Shown here piece after piece: positions 56,107 to 64,000 of a stretch of 64,000 nt of DNA (positions within the stretch are counted from its first letter, which is position 1; each line of letters starts with the position of its first letter). Source of the DNA: Bacillota bacterium (lineage in GTDB: Bacteria > Bacillota > SHA-98 > Ch115). The translations under genes were made by a program, and so were the position numbers. The notes under the pieces are model-generated. The model did no database searches, was not told where the DNA came from, and saw only the letters and a program-made list of their open reading frames with translations. The stretch lies in assembly GCA_013178415.1 (NCBI GenBank), contig JABLXA010000012.1, positions 23,437-87,436 of the forward strand, read 5' to 3'.

Positions 56107-57105
56107 ATGGCAGACGAGAGAATAGACCGGTTTGCTGAGCAGCTGGTTGGCGTCGATACCCTGCTGCCGCGGGAAATCACCAAGGGGAATAAAACAACAA
56201 AAATTGCCCAGGCGATTTATACCAGACAGGTCGTGACGATTGTTGGCGTAAAGATTGCGGCGAGCCGCTTTCTCCCGGTCTCGCACGCAGGATATTCTAA
56301 TGAAACTTATGTGGACAAGATTGACTTGCTGGGTAAAAAGCGCGCCGAGTTCATTGGCCGCAAGCTGAAAGGAATCGAACGGCGGGCCCATATGGCATTG
56401 TTTCGCGAGATGACGGAGGCAGAAACCGGCGCCAAATGGGGCGAATTCTTCTCTGAGAAGTTCGGCAAGGAATGCACCATCCCGGATGGTCTATGTATTG
56501 CGTGCTGGAATTGCTCCCTCTTTGGCGGCCTTGAGACCGGTAAAGGCGCGACTTTCTCGAGGGTACGCTATTTCGACACATTTTCTATTGAAGATGCCAC
56601 TGAGTGCATTCAGAGCGACGAATCACCAGAGCAAATGGCAATAGGCAACACGGTAGGCGAGGACCTAAGCGTCGAGCGAGGTGAGGCGTCCTTCCATCGT
56701 TATGAGTATGTCAAGACTGGCACCCATTTCCCATTTATAACCATCATCGAAAGCCCAGCTTTACTAGATATAGCAGGTTATCTGGCTGCTGTCAAGCTCG
56801 CAGATCAGCACGGCTATGGGAAGTATTCAGCGAACCATGGAAAGTTTACTACAGATTTTATAGCCGTATCAACTGGGTACCCCCTCTTTTCGATCCTTGA
56901 TATGCTTGTCTGGCTGGACGAAGGTAACCTATCCAATGTTCAAGATAGGCTCAAGTTCGAAGCTGCGATTGACAAACCAGTGACCCTATTTGGAACCGAC
57001 ATTGATGAATTGGGTAGCAGGCTCAATGAGGAATTTAAAGCCTACATCGCTGCATTAAGCGTTCCGCCTAGGGATAGGGAACCACGGAGAAGGGGCACCA
57101 GATGA
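56107..57105 (+). CDS. csc2: Csc2 (Cas7) backbone subunit, type I-D
   Basis: A 332-residue Cas7-family protein. CIACWNCSLFGG (zinc-binding cysteines before the LFG turn), FSRVRYFDTFSIEDA, EASFHRYEYVKTGTHFPFIT and a C-terminal GYGKYSANHGKFTTDFIAVS follow the Csc2 pattern of I-D Cascades. Several copies would coat the crRNA. GAGGAGGAATAACC precedes ATG 56107. Its basic tail (RDREPRRRGTR) may contact RNA. Confidence 0.75.
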   Translation: MADERIDRFAEQLVGVDTLLPREITKGNKTTKIAQAIYTRQVVTIVGVKIAASRFLPVSHAGYSNETYVDKIDLLGKKRAEFIGRKLKGIERRAHMALFREMTEAETGAKWGEFFSEKFGKECTIPDGLCIACWNCSLFGGLETGKGATFSRVRYFDTFSIEDATECIQSDESPEQMAIGNTVGEDLSVERGEASFHRYEYVKTGTHFPFITIIESPALLDIAGYLAAVKLADQHGYGKYSANHGKFTTDFIAVSTGYPLFSILDMLVWLDEGNLSNVQDRLKFEAAIDKPVTLFGTDIDELGSRLNEEFKAYIAALSVPPRDREPRRRGTR

Positions 57106-57116
57106 GGTGATTGTTG

Positions 57117-57908
57117 ATGCTCTATGCTAGAGCGCTACTGCTCCGCAACTGCGGTCGGTTTACCCATGTGAGTTCAGATTTTGGCTCGCAGTATCATACG
57201 CACATATTCGTCACGAGCGAGGCCCTGCATGCCGGTCTGACCCGAGGAGCGACATGGCGTCACACAGATAGATATGTAGACCTGACCCTCGACGCGGCCA
57301 AGGGTCTTGGGAGGGATTATTTCCACTGCGATTATGATGTAAGTCGCATGCCTGTATGGTTCACCCCTGGCCTGTTCGTAGACGAAGGCCTCCAGGTACT
57401 TGGCAAGTCACATCAAGCGGTGGATAGTCACTACTTCAATGTCGTAGACGAGGGCTATCCAAGCACCGGAGCCAATGGGCGGCCTTATTTCGTCCCGACC
57501 TATGGAACTATCGAAGGAGTACTACCGGACCACCGGTTGTTTACCTGGGCACTTTCTCCGTCCCGCACAGAACTTGAAGGATACATCCGTGGTCAGGTCT
57601 TCCTCCTGGGCAAGAAACGCACCATGTTTCAGATCGTCAGTATGGGGAATATAGTGGATGGACAACGAACGAATGAAAAATGCAATGTGCCCTACCTTGA
57701 ACTTCCCCCTGCCGATTCTCAAAGGTTCGCGAGTTTCAGCGTGCTGGCCGTAACGGCCCGATATATTCTCCTCCAGGGCGAGACCCGCGATTCTGTGCCG
57801 TGCTGGAAGTTTTACGACGGTTTGCCTTTCGGGGAACTCATATTGCCAGAGTTCTATCTCAACAGCACACCGCTGCCACGAACTCTATGGGACGCGAACC
57901 GGCCCTAG
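57117..57908 (+). CDS. csc1: Csc1 (Cas5) subunit, type I-D
   Basis: A 263-residue protein following Csc2. It shows the RAMP-like start LYARALLLRNCGRF, later DYDVSRMPVWFTPGLFVDEG, RTELEGYIRGQVFLLGKKRT and an ELILPEFYLNSTPLP end that fits the Csc1/Cas5 family. It would grip the 5' handle of the crRNA. ATG 57117 is chosen with GAGGTGAT five bases before it over two upstream TTG codons. Similarity by eye is moderate; the place in the operon carries weight. Confidence 0.65.
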   Translation: MLYARALLLRNCGRFTHVSSDFGSQYHTHIFVTSEALHAGLTRGATWRHTDRYVDLTLDAAKGLGRDYFHCDYDVSRMPVWFTPGLFVDEGLQVLGKSHQAVDSHYFNVVDEGYPSTGANGRPYFVPTYGTIEGVLPDHRLFTWALSPSRTELEGYIRGQVFLLGKKRTMFQIVSMGNIVDGQRTNEKCNVPYLELPPADSQRFASFSVLAVTARYILLQGETRDSVPCWKFYDGLPFGELILPEFYLNSTPLPRTLWDANRP

Positions 57909-57960
57909 GTACCGTAGATTACATTAGACCGTTGCACATGTCCGGGGGGTATTGAAGCCT

Positions 57961-58995
57961 ATGCCAGCAGAGTCAGGATCGAGTTCCGGTCAGATTATTA
58001 TCTCAGACTTCGGAGCTTTCGTCGGGAAGAAAAGCGAAAGACTGATCATCAAACAAGGTAAGGAGATTATCGAGCAGGTCCCATTCCACAACCTCCAATC
58101 TCTCATAATCAGTGGTTCCGGAATCTCCATCTCTGCTGACGTCATCCAGGAGTGTATGGAGCACGGTATCCAAATCGATTTTTTGACATTTTCGGGGAAA
58201 CCCTACGCAAAGTTAACTTCACCGGGCCTGTCCGGGACCGTGATCACGCGCCGTGAACAACTCCTGGCTTATTATGAAAAGCGCGGATTAAGGCTAGCGA
58301 AGGCTTTCATCGAAGGCAAGCTCCGCAATCAGCAGGGCCTACTTCATTACTTCGCAAGATACCGGAAATCTGAAAACTGCGAGACGTTTGATGTGCTATC
58401 CAATATGGAAAACCAGATAGCCGACATGGTGAAAGAACTTGAAACCATCGACGGCAAATGTGTGGATGACGTGCGAGAGCAGCTCCTGTCCGTTGAGGGC
58501 CGTGCCGGGGCGATTTACTGGGGCGGTATTAAAAAACTACTGGCAAGTAATATCGAGTTCGAGACTCGAGAGCACCGTGGGGCCAACGACCCTTTCAATT
58601 CGTTACTCAACTATGGGTACGGTATCCTCTACTCGACCGTATGGGGAGCTATTGTGCTCGCCGGTCTCGAGCCCTTTGCCGGATTCATCCATACCGACCG
58701 CCCCGGCAAGCCCAGCCTCTGCCTGGATCTCGTCGAGGAGTTTCGCCAGCGAGTCGTGGACCGCACCGTGGTGAGTCTCGTAAATCGAGGATCGACAATC
58801 AAGTTGCAGGAAGGCCTGCTTACGGACCAGATCAGGAGAAAGCTCATCGAAAACATCCAGGAACGACTCGAGGCAAAGGAAACATATCGTGGGAAGCAGC
58901 ACAAGCTGAAAACCATCATTCAGCTTCAGGCCCGCCGGATCGCCAGTTATCTTAGAGGCGAGACGGACTATAAGCCATTCATTGGACGCTGGTAG
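57961..58995 (+). CDS. cas1: Cas1 integrase
   Basis: A 344-residue Cas1. The N-terminal beta domain (ISDFGAFVGKKSERLIIKQG, LQSLIISGSGISISAD) is followed by the helical catalytic domain with VEGRAGAIYW (Glu), GFIHTDRPGKPSLCLDL (His) and VEEFRQRVVD (Glu). It inserts spacers at the leader end of the array. ATG 57961 is taken over TTG 57952 because GGGGGG lies 11 nt before it. Adaptation genes follow in the order cas1-cas2-cas4-csa1. Confidence 0.9.
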   Translation: MPAESGSSSGQIIISDFGAFVGKKSERLIIKQGKEIIEQVPFHNLQSLIISGSGISISADVIQECMEHGIQIDFLTFSGKPYAKLTSPGLSGTVITRREQLLAYYEKRGLRLAKAFIEGKLRNQQGLLHYFARYRKSENCETFDVLSNMENQIADMVKELETIDGKCVDDVREQLLSVEGRAGAIYWGGIKKLLASNIEFETREHRGANDPFNSLLNYGYGILYSTVWGAIVLAGLEPFAGFIHTDRPGKPSLCLDLVEEFRQRVVDRTVVSLVNRGSTIKLQEGLLTDQIRRKLIENIQERLEAKETYRGKQHKLKTIIQLQARRIASYLRGETDYKPFIGRW

Positions 58996-59042
58996 GCCTA
59001 CAAAATATCTCCACCAGAGGGGGGTCAGTCCTGAACACCCTG

Positions 59043-59363
59043 GTGATTTACGATATCCCAAGCACAAAGATCCGCAACAAGATTGCCGAGGCGTGCATGG
59101 ACTATGGCCTTGACCGGATCCAGTGGAGTGCATTCCTTGGAGACATTAATCATAATCGTCGTGAGGAACTTGAGGCCAGGCTGAAAAAAGTCCTCGGCAG
59201 ACGGGCAGGAAATATCCAAATTTTTCCGGTATGTGAAAAAGACCTGGGCTTGCGCGTCATCATAGAAGTCCGAAAAGAAGACGAGAGGATTGGGGCCGAC
59301 AGCAAGTCACGAAAGCGTCGGAAGTGCAAAGATAGACCTGACGAGAAACAAAAGGAAGAGTGA
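59043..59363 (+). CDS. cas2: Cas2
   Basis: A roughly 100-residue Cas2: IYDIPSTKIRNKIAEACMDY, RIQWSAFLGDI, FPVCEKDL, with the first-strand Asp in place. It dimerises and bridges two Cas1 dimers. GTG 59043 cuts into the first strand; upstream the frame reads LNTLV from CTG 59031, which has GAGGGGGG about 7 nt before it and would restore the full strand, so the real start may be this rare CTG. The charged C-terminal 30 residues are an extension. Confidence 0.8.
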   Translation: MIYDIPSTKIRNKIAEACMDYGLDRIQWSAFLGDINHNRREELEARLKKVLGRRAGNIQIFPVCEKDLGLRVIIEVRKEDERIGADSKSRKRRKCKDRPDEKQKEE

Positions 59364-59372
59364 TCACCTGCC

Positions 59373-59978
59373 GTGTTATCTGAGCTTGAAAGGCCCGGGC
59401 AACTTCAACTGCGCGTGACCGACGTAAAACAATTCGTCTACTGTCCGAGAGTCGTGTACTTCTCTTATCTCCTGCCAATCGAAAAGAAAGTCACCCGTAA
59501 GATGGAGTACGGTAAGGAAGAGCACATCGAGCTCGACCGGCTAGAAAAGCGGCGCACGTTCCGCGCGTACGAGCTCACGGATGACGCTGAGCGAAGATTC
59601 CATGTCAACCTAAGTTCCGAGAGGCTGGCGCTCTCAGGGGTCCTAGACATGCTCCTGGTACAGGGAAACGCCTATTACCCCGTAGAGTTCAAATATACCC
59701 GCCGTCCCCCTGAACTGAATCATAAGTACCAGCTCATGGCCTATGCAATGCTCCTGGAGGATACTGTAGGGAAGCCGGTGCGGGCAGGGTTCGTGTATGT
59801 GAGTGAGGATAGGATCGCCTACCCGATAGACTTCACGCCGAATATGCGCAAATTTGTCCGTGAGATTCTCGCCTCTATTCGGGAGATGATCAAACGCGAG
59901 CAGATGCCTCACCGAGCCCGCCAAAAAAAGAAATGCGTGGACTGTGAGTTTCGCCGGTTTTGTAACGACATTGAGTGA
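59373..59978 (+). CDS. cas4: Cas4 nuclease
   Basis: A 201-residue Cas4. FVYCPRVVYFS gives the first cysteine, LSGVLDMLL (Asp) and YYPVEFKYTR (E-x-K) are the RecB nuclease core, and CVDCEFRRFC supplies the other three Fe-S cysteines. It trims and selects PAM-end overhangs before integration. GTG 59373 starts it 9 bp after cas2; no strong ribosome site is visible. A second, longer Cas4-like protein follows. Confidence 0.85.
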   Translation: MLSELERPGQLQLRVTDVKQFVYCPRVVYFSYLLPIEKKVTRKMEYGKEEHIELDRLEKRRTFRAYELTDDAERRFHVNLSSERLALSGVLDMLLVQGNAYYPVEFKYTRRPPELNHKYQLMAYAMLLEDTVGKPVRAGFVYVSEDRIAYPIDFTPNMRKFVREILASIREMIKREQMPHRARQKKKCVDCEFRRFCNDIE

Positions 59979-59996
59979 AACTGCGAGGTGAGATGG

Positions 59997-60914
59997 ATGT
60001 ATTTTCTGACCGATGAGGAGCGCCAGAGACTCCTCAAGGGTATTCTTCCTAAGTCAAGGTCACTTGAAATCGCCCAAGAATTGCGCGGCTGGAATTGGCA
60101 TCAGCCGCCGCTCGAACCAGTGTATGATATACCTCTTGCCGTCTACGAGATCGCCGGTAAATATTGTTCCACAGGCCGGGATATCTACCTCCGGCGGATT
60201 CAGCACCTGCGTGCTGCACCAAACAAGGACATGATCATGGGCTCAGCCTTCCATGAGACTCTTGCGAGCATCCTCGTAAGGGCTAAACGTCTGATATATC
60301 TACATGGTGTAGATAATCTGCGTCAGATTCTAAAAGAGCTTCCAGAGCCTCCCCAAGGCATTGTCGAAAGACGCAAGCACGATCTCTCGACTGAGGATTG
60401 TACCGAGCTCGAACGTCGGGTCAGCACTATACATGAGTTTGAGGTTGCCCGGCTCTCTACCCGGATCCAGGATACTGTGGCAAAGCAACCTTACATCAAG
60501 GAAGATTCCCTTGTTGCCACCGCCATCCCGGTGATGATCGAGCAGAGACTTGATGGCTCTTTCCTGGGATTAAGCCAGATGCTCAGCGCGGACGCATTTG
60601 TTTTGCCTGAGCCAATGATCATGGATTTGAAATATGGTGAACCTAGACAATTCCATAAGCTTGGGACAGCCGGGTATGCACTTGTAATGGAGTCCCTTTA
60701 TGAATACCCTGTCAATCTGGGATGTGTCGTTTACCTCAATTTCAATGGTGACCGTATTACGGTGTCAAAGGACATCCATATTATTGATGACGAACTTCGC
60801 CAACGGTTCATGGAGGAACGTGACCAAAAAGCACGCATGATTTATGAAGAAATTGACCCCGGCGTCGCGAAGGACTGCTACCCAGCCTGTCCATTTAGAA
60901 AGCACTGTAAATAA
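59997..60914 (+). CDS. csa1: Csa1-type second Cas4 protein
   Basis: A 305-residue protein: YFLTDEERQRLLKGILPKSR, ELRGWNW, CSTGRDIYLRR (first cysteine), IMDLKYGEPR (core E/D-x-K-like strand) and C-terminal CYPACPFRKHC (three cysteines). This is the Csa1/Cas4-2 layout known mainly from archaeal I-A loci. Paired Cas4 proteins there define the two ends of each prespacer. ATG 59997 has GAGGTGAG before it. Last gene of the operon before the leader. Confidence 0.8.
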   Translation: MYFLTDEERQRLLKGILPKSRSLEIAQELRGWNWHQPPLEPVYDIPLAVYEIAGKYCSTGRDIYLRRIQHLRAAPNKDMIMGSAFHETLASILVRAKRLIYLHGVDNLRQILKELPEPPQGIVERRKHDLSTEDCTELERRVSTIHEFEVARLSTRIQDTVAKQPYIKEDSLVATAIPVMIEQRLDGSFLGLSQMLSADAFVLPEPMIMDLKYGEPRQFHKLGTAGYALVMESLYEYPVNLGCVVYLNFNGDRITVSKDIHIIDDELRQRFMEERDQKARMIYEEIDPGVAKDCYPACPFRKHCK

Positions 60915-61457
60915 TTGCTCATGCAGGCATTTACGTTGTGACACCCTTACCATCATTGTTGTGGAGCGCGGATGGGCTTATAATTATAAGTGGTATCGCC
61001 GCCTTCACCAGACGATAGTTAAAGGGCGGGTATCGGGGGTGGACTATGGTCCTCGCGTGGTGCGGGTTCATACGGTTTAATGGAATTGGCTGAGACTGCC
61101 GGCTCTAATGGTGTGATATCTTGTACAAATACCTGCAATTGTGGAGGAGAATCCCGCTCAAAGTAGAATATGTAAATTCAGTAGTATATCATAGTGTATT
61201 GTATGGTAATATCTGTATCAAATATGCTAAAATCCCTCTGATTTCGTACTGAATGACACTCAGCGCATCCATAGCAATATATGGAGAATGTGTCCCAATC
61301 CCTTGTGACACAAGGAGCAGGGGAGAGGTATTCAAATGTTAAAATCCCCGGGGTTTTTATCCCGAAAACCGATTTTGACATAGAGGAGACGGGCAGCTAT
61401 GATTGGAAGAAGGCGAAACGCAATAATGGTGCGAGGCGCACCGAGGCACCGAGGTCG
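60915..61457 (+). promoter_or_regulatory. CRISPR leader
   Basis: A 543-bp region without supported gene between csa1 and the first repeat. It is AT-rich in its middle part. It contains a 15-nt palindrome CCTTGTGACACAAGG (61301-61315) and a promoter: TTGACA (61375-61380), 17 nt, TATGAT (61398-61403), which would start the pre-crRNA about 48 nt before repeat 1. New spacers should be added at its right edge. Confidence 0.75.
61375..61403 (+). promoter_or_regulatory. Pre-crRNA promoter in the leader
   Basis: TTGACA and TATGAT at a 17-nt spacing, near-consensus. The predicted start is about 61,410. Confidence 0.75.
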
Positions 61458-63649
61458 GTTGCAGTCCTTGACCCGATGACGAGGGGATTGAAATTATTAT
61501 TATCGCCGAAGCATTGCACTACCTGTTAAGGGGAGTTGCAGTCCTTGACCCGATGACGAGGGGATTGAAATAGTTGAGTGTCGGAGACTATTGCGATTTT
61601 GAGATGCGTGTTGCAGTCCTTGACCCGATGACGAGGGGATTGAAATGCCGCCAACTGTGCTTTCCCAACCCCATACAGCGCCGGGTTGCAGTCCTTGACC
61701 CGATGACGAGGGGATTGAAATTACTCGGAGGTTATTCATCTGCGCCGGCATTATTACAAGTTGCAGTCCTTGACCCGATGACGAGGGGATTGAAATTTGT
61801 CAATTCTGCCCAATACCATAATATCACGGGAAACGTTGCAGTCCTTGACCCGATGACGAGGGGATTGAAATTTCCTCGTAGATGTCGGCAGTATCCTTCG
61901 GGAGGAGTTGCAGTCCTTGACCCGATGACGAGGGGATTGAAATTATCAATCGTTGCCGATAGTACGATCTCAGCATTCTGTTGCAGTCCTTGACCCGATG
62001 ACGAGGGGATTGAAATAGCATGGAAGGAAGACACCCAGACCTGGATTGATGGTTGCAGTCCTTGACCCGATGACGAGGGGATTGAAATAGTCAACCTCTC
62101 CTGCAATTCCCCGGCTAATTTAACCGGTTGCAGTCCTTGACCCGATGACGAGGGGATTGAAATCGCTCCGGGCCGGATTGGATAATCTCCGGCACGATGT
62201 TGCAGTCCTTGACCCGATGACGAGGGGATTGAAATCTTTCCTAGCCCCAGTAAATAGACCAATGACTCGATGAGTTGCAGTCCTTGACCCGATGACGAGG
62301 GGATTGAAATTCTGCTGCTCCTCGATGTTGGTATGAGTGGCGCGGCTCAGTTGCAGTCCTTGACCCGATGACGAGGGGATTGAAATGCTATCAACAGGTA
62401 ATGCGTGGGGAGATTCCTCATGTTGCAGTCCTTGACCCGATGACGAGGGGATTGAAATTCCCCTGCGCTGCCGAGGATATTTAAAGCTATGGCGGTTGCA
62501 GTCCTTGACCCGATGACGAGGGGATTGAAATTTTATCCTCAGCCCCAGCCAGCTAGGACCGATCAAGTGTTGCAGTCCTTGACCCGATGACGAGGGGATT
62601 GAAATTAACTCTATGTCATTGCCTCGGTAAAAAGAGATGTCCAGTTGCAGTCCTTGACCCGATGACGAGGGGATTGAAATTGCATATGGCGGTCTGTCAC
62701 AATCCCAGGGCTTTCTTGGTTGCAGTCCTTGACCCGATGACGAGGGGATTGAAATAATTGGACGGAGTGACATGCAAGGCGCGATATTTCAAGTTGCAGT
62801 CCTTGACCCGATGACGAGGGGATTGAAATCGAAACGAAGCCCATCCGAAGATACGATCGCGAAAGAGTTGCAGTCCTTGACCCGATGACGAGGGGATTGA
62901 AATTCCCTGATTCTGATGGCGGCGAGATAGGAATAAGGCCGGTTGCAGTCCTTGACCCGATGACGAGGGGATTGAAATGTCCCTACAGAGGCAAGTCTGA
63001 ATGGGAGATATACAACGTTGCAGTCCTTGACCCGATGACGAGGGGATTGAAATGCTTCCCGCAGCGGCACTATCAACGCCTTACGATCCTCGTTGCAGTC
63101 CTTGACCCGATGACGAGGGGATTGAAATTCCCTGATTCTGATGGCGGCGAGATAGGAATAAGGCTGGTTGCAGTCCTTGACCCGATGACGAGGGGATTGA
63201 AATATGTACTACATGGCTTTCCGATATCGCTATCCATGTTGGTTGCAGTCCTTGACCCGATGACGAGGGGATTGAAATGTAGTGTCCCGCCGCCTCACTT
63301 CTGAGCGCCGCCAAAAGTTGCAGTCCTTGACCCGATGACGAGGGGATTGAAATGCCGGAGCTTAGGGTCATTCCCCACTTCCTTGCGGTTGTTGCAGTCC
63401 TTGACCCGATGACGAGGGGATTGAAATACAACGTGGATATGTGGCGCGAGTGCCTGCGCGTTCGTTGCAGTCCTTGACCCGATGACGAGGGGATTGAAAT
63501 CCTCCCCAAGGCGGTGGAGGCTGTACGAGGGCAGTTAGTTGCAGTCCTTGACCCGATGACGAGGGGATTGAAATCCTTACCCGTAGGGAGTTCGGAGCGG
63601 GATCAGCTATATGTTGCAGTCCTTGACCCGATGACGAGGGGATTGAAAT
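61458..63649 (+). CRISPR. CRISPR array: 30 repeats, 29 spacers
   Basis: A 37-nt repeat starting GTTGCAGTCC and ending GGATTGAAAT occurs 30 times, apparently without variation, at 61458, 61535, 61610, 61685, 61760, 61835, 61907, 61980, 62052, 62127, 62199, 62274, 62350, 62422, 62495, 62569, 62644, 62719, 62793, 62867, 62942, 63017, 63092, 63167, 63242, 63317, 63391, 63464, 63538 and 63613. Spacers are 35-40 nt. The ATTGAAA end and the adjacent leader set the direction left to right. Spacers 20 (62904-62941) and 23 (63129-63166) differ by one base. Spacer 3 resembles the prophage gene at 7850. The last repeat is intact, so there is little trailer decay. Confidence 0.98.
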
Positions 63650-63686
63650 TTTTCTTAGCACGCATAAGGTCTGGGATGACCGGTCA

Positions 63687-64000
63687 TTAAGCGGCCGCTT
63701 GACGGGTCCAGTAACCATTCCATTCACCGTTATGCCAAAGAGTAGTCAAAGCGCAAAGGGTATTTGAACCTTCTATGGACCAACTCATCCCAGCCCCCTT
63801 CTGGCGCCTCGCTACCAAAATGTCATTTGCTTTCTCTACAACGCCATTTCCGTTATATTCGCGGTTTATCCTCCGTGTATTATAGTCCTTTATGGCTGGC
63901 TTCCTCGCCTCAAGATACGAGAGCAACTCCTCAAACCGCTCCGGATTCCGCGGCTCGGGCAGTAGAGTACGCAGTCTGTCTATCGACTCGTCCACTTTCC
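63687..64000 (-). CDS. Transposase-like protein, C-terminal part (cut by window edge)
   Basis: The minus-strand frame runs in from the right edge and ends at 63687. VVEKANDILVARRQKGAGMS, then WSIEGSNTLCALTTLWHNGE and WNGYW match the end of ISLre2-type transposases ('...v..aR.KgrGMSWs..Gs.ALa.lr.l..N..w...W'). The catalytic part is outside the window. An IS copy directly beyond the array end may mark the limit of the CRISPR locus. Confidence 0.55.
   Translation of the reverse strand, partial: KVDESIDRLRTLLPEPRNPERFEELLSYLEARKPAIKDYNTRRINREYNGNGVVEKANDILVARRQKGAGMSWSIEGSNTLCALTTLWHNGEWNGYWTRQAAA

Noticed and set aside
61281..61529. 82-codon ORF in the leader running into the first repeats
   Set aside because: It reads through repeat 1 and ends in spacer 1; the region is better explained as leader with a promoter.
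62311..62349. Other spacers checked by eye in six frames against the prophage proteins for self-targeting
   Set aside because: No match beyond short chance similarity was seen except for spacer 3; this was not an exhaustive alignment.
61574..63509. Long ORFs across the CRISPR array on both strands (repeated VAVLDPMTRGLK or ISIPSSSGQGLQ)
   Set aside because: They are translations of the 37-nt repeat and spacers; the repeating peptide equals the repeat, and there are no ribosome sites.

Overview
This window looks like chromosomal DNA of a Bacillota (Firmicutes-like) bacterium. The evidence is strong AGGAGG-type ribosome sites, frequent GTG/TTG starts, ATGA/TGATG stop-start coupling, and a siphovirus-type prophage of the kind found in clostridia and their thermophilic relatives. 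The species cannot be named from sequence alone. Two prophage lysis-region proteins (a signal-peptide, barrel-like protein and a two-membrane-segment coiled-coil protein) hint at a two-membrane host, but this is inference.

Positions 1 to about 43,250 are a long-tailed prophage read almost entirely left to right. Its integrase and left attachment site lie outside the window. The order is: a lysogeny region with XRE repressor, Cro-like and excisionase-like regulators (1-3.5 kb); recombination and replication genes, including a Cas4-like Fe-S nuclease, a DnaD-type initiator, a DnaC-type loader and a resolvase-like nuclease (3.5-12 kb), mixed with a SPOUT methyltransferase-like protein, a radical SAM enzyme, thymidine kinase and many small zinc-ribbon proteins (to 15 kb); packaging, portal, MuF, protease/scaffold and capsid (15.4-24.5 kb); connectors and tail, with a 2,124-residue tape measure (25-40 kb); and lysis genes (40.5-43 kb). 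The prophage ends in a 3' fragment of a tRNA-Thr(CGU) gene at 43,204-43,253, which marks the right attachment site.

Positions 43.3 to 48 kb are chromosomal and partly decayed: a truncated HD-GYP gene, an XRE regulator, a broken PHP-phosphatase fragment, an NCS2-type purine/uracil permease with a phosphoribosyltransferase, and a HIRAN-domain gene.

Positions 48 to 63.65 kb hold a complete CRISPR-Cas locus related to subtype I-D: cas6, helicase-only cas3', a separate HD nuclease, a Cas10d-like large subunit lacking HD, a 231-residue helical protein, csc2 (cas7), csc1 (cas5), cas1, cas2, cas4 and csa1, followed by a leader and 30 identical 37-nt repeats with 29 spacers. The HD domain and possibly the small subunit, which belong to Cas10d in typical I-D systems, are separate genes here.

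The most striking finding is in the long 5' leader of this operon. Two degenerate repeat copies sit exactly one array period apart (77 nt) and flank a spacer-like segment. The first 18 nt of that segment match the reverse complement of the predicted cas promoter start region at 16 of 18 positions, with mismatches only at 6 and 12, the positions type I Cascade flips out. This is the arrangement expected of a CreR-like guide RNA that uses the interference complex to repress its own cas operon. In addition, spacer 3 resembles a relative of a gene in the resident prophage, and both sites suggest a CCN PAM. A partial transposase gene runs off the right edge.
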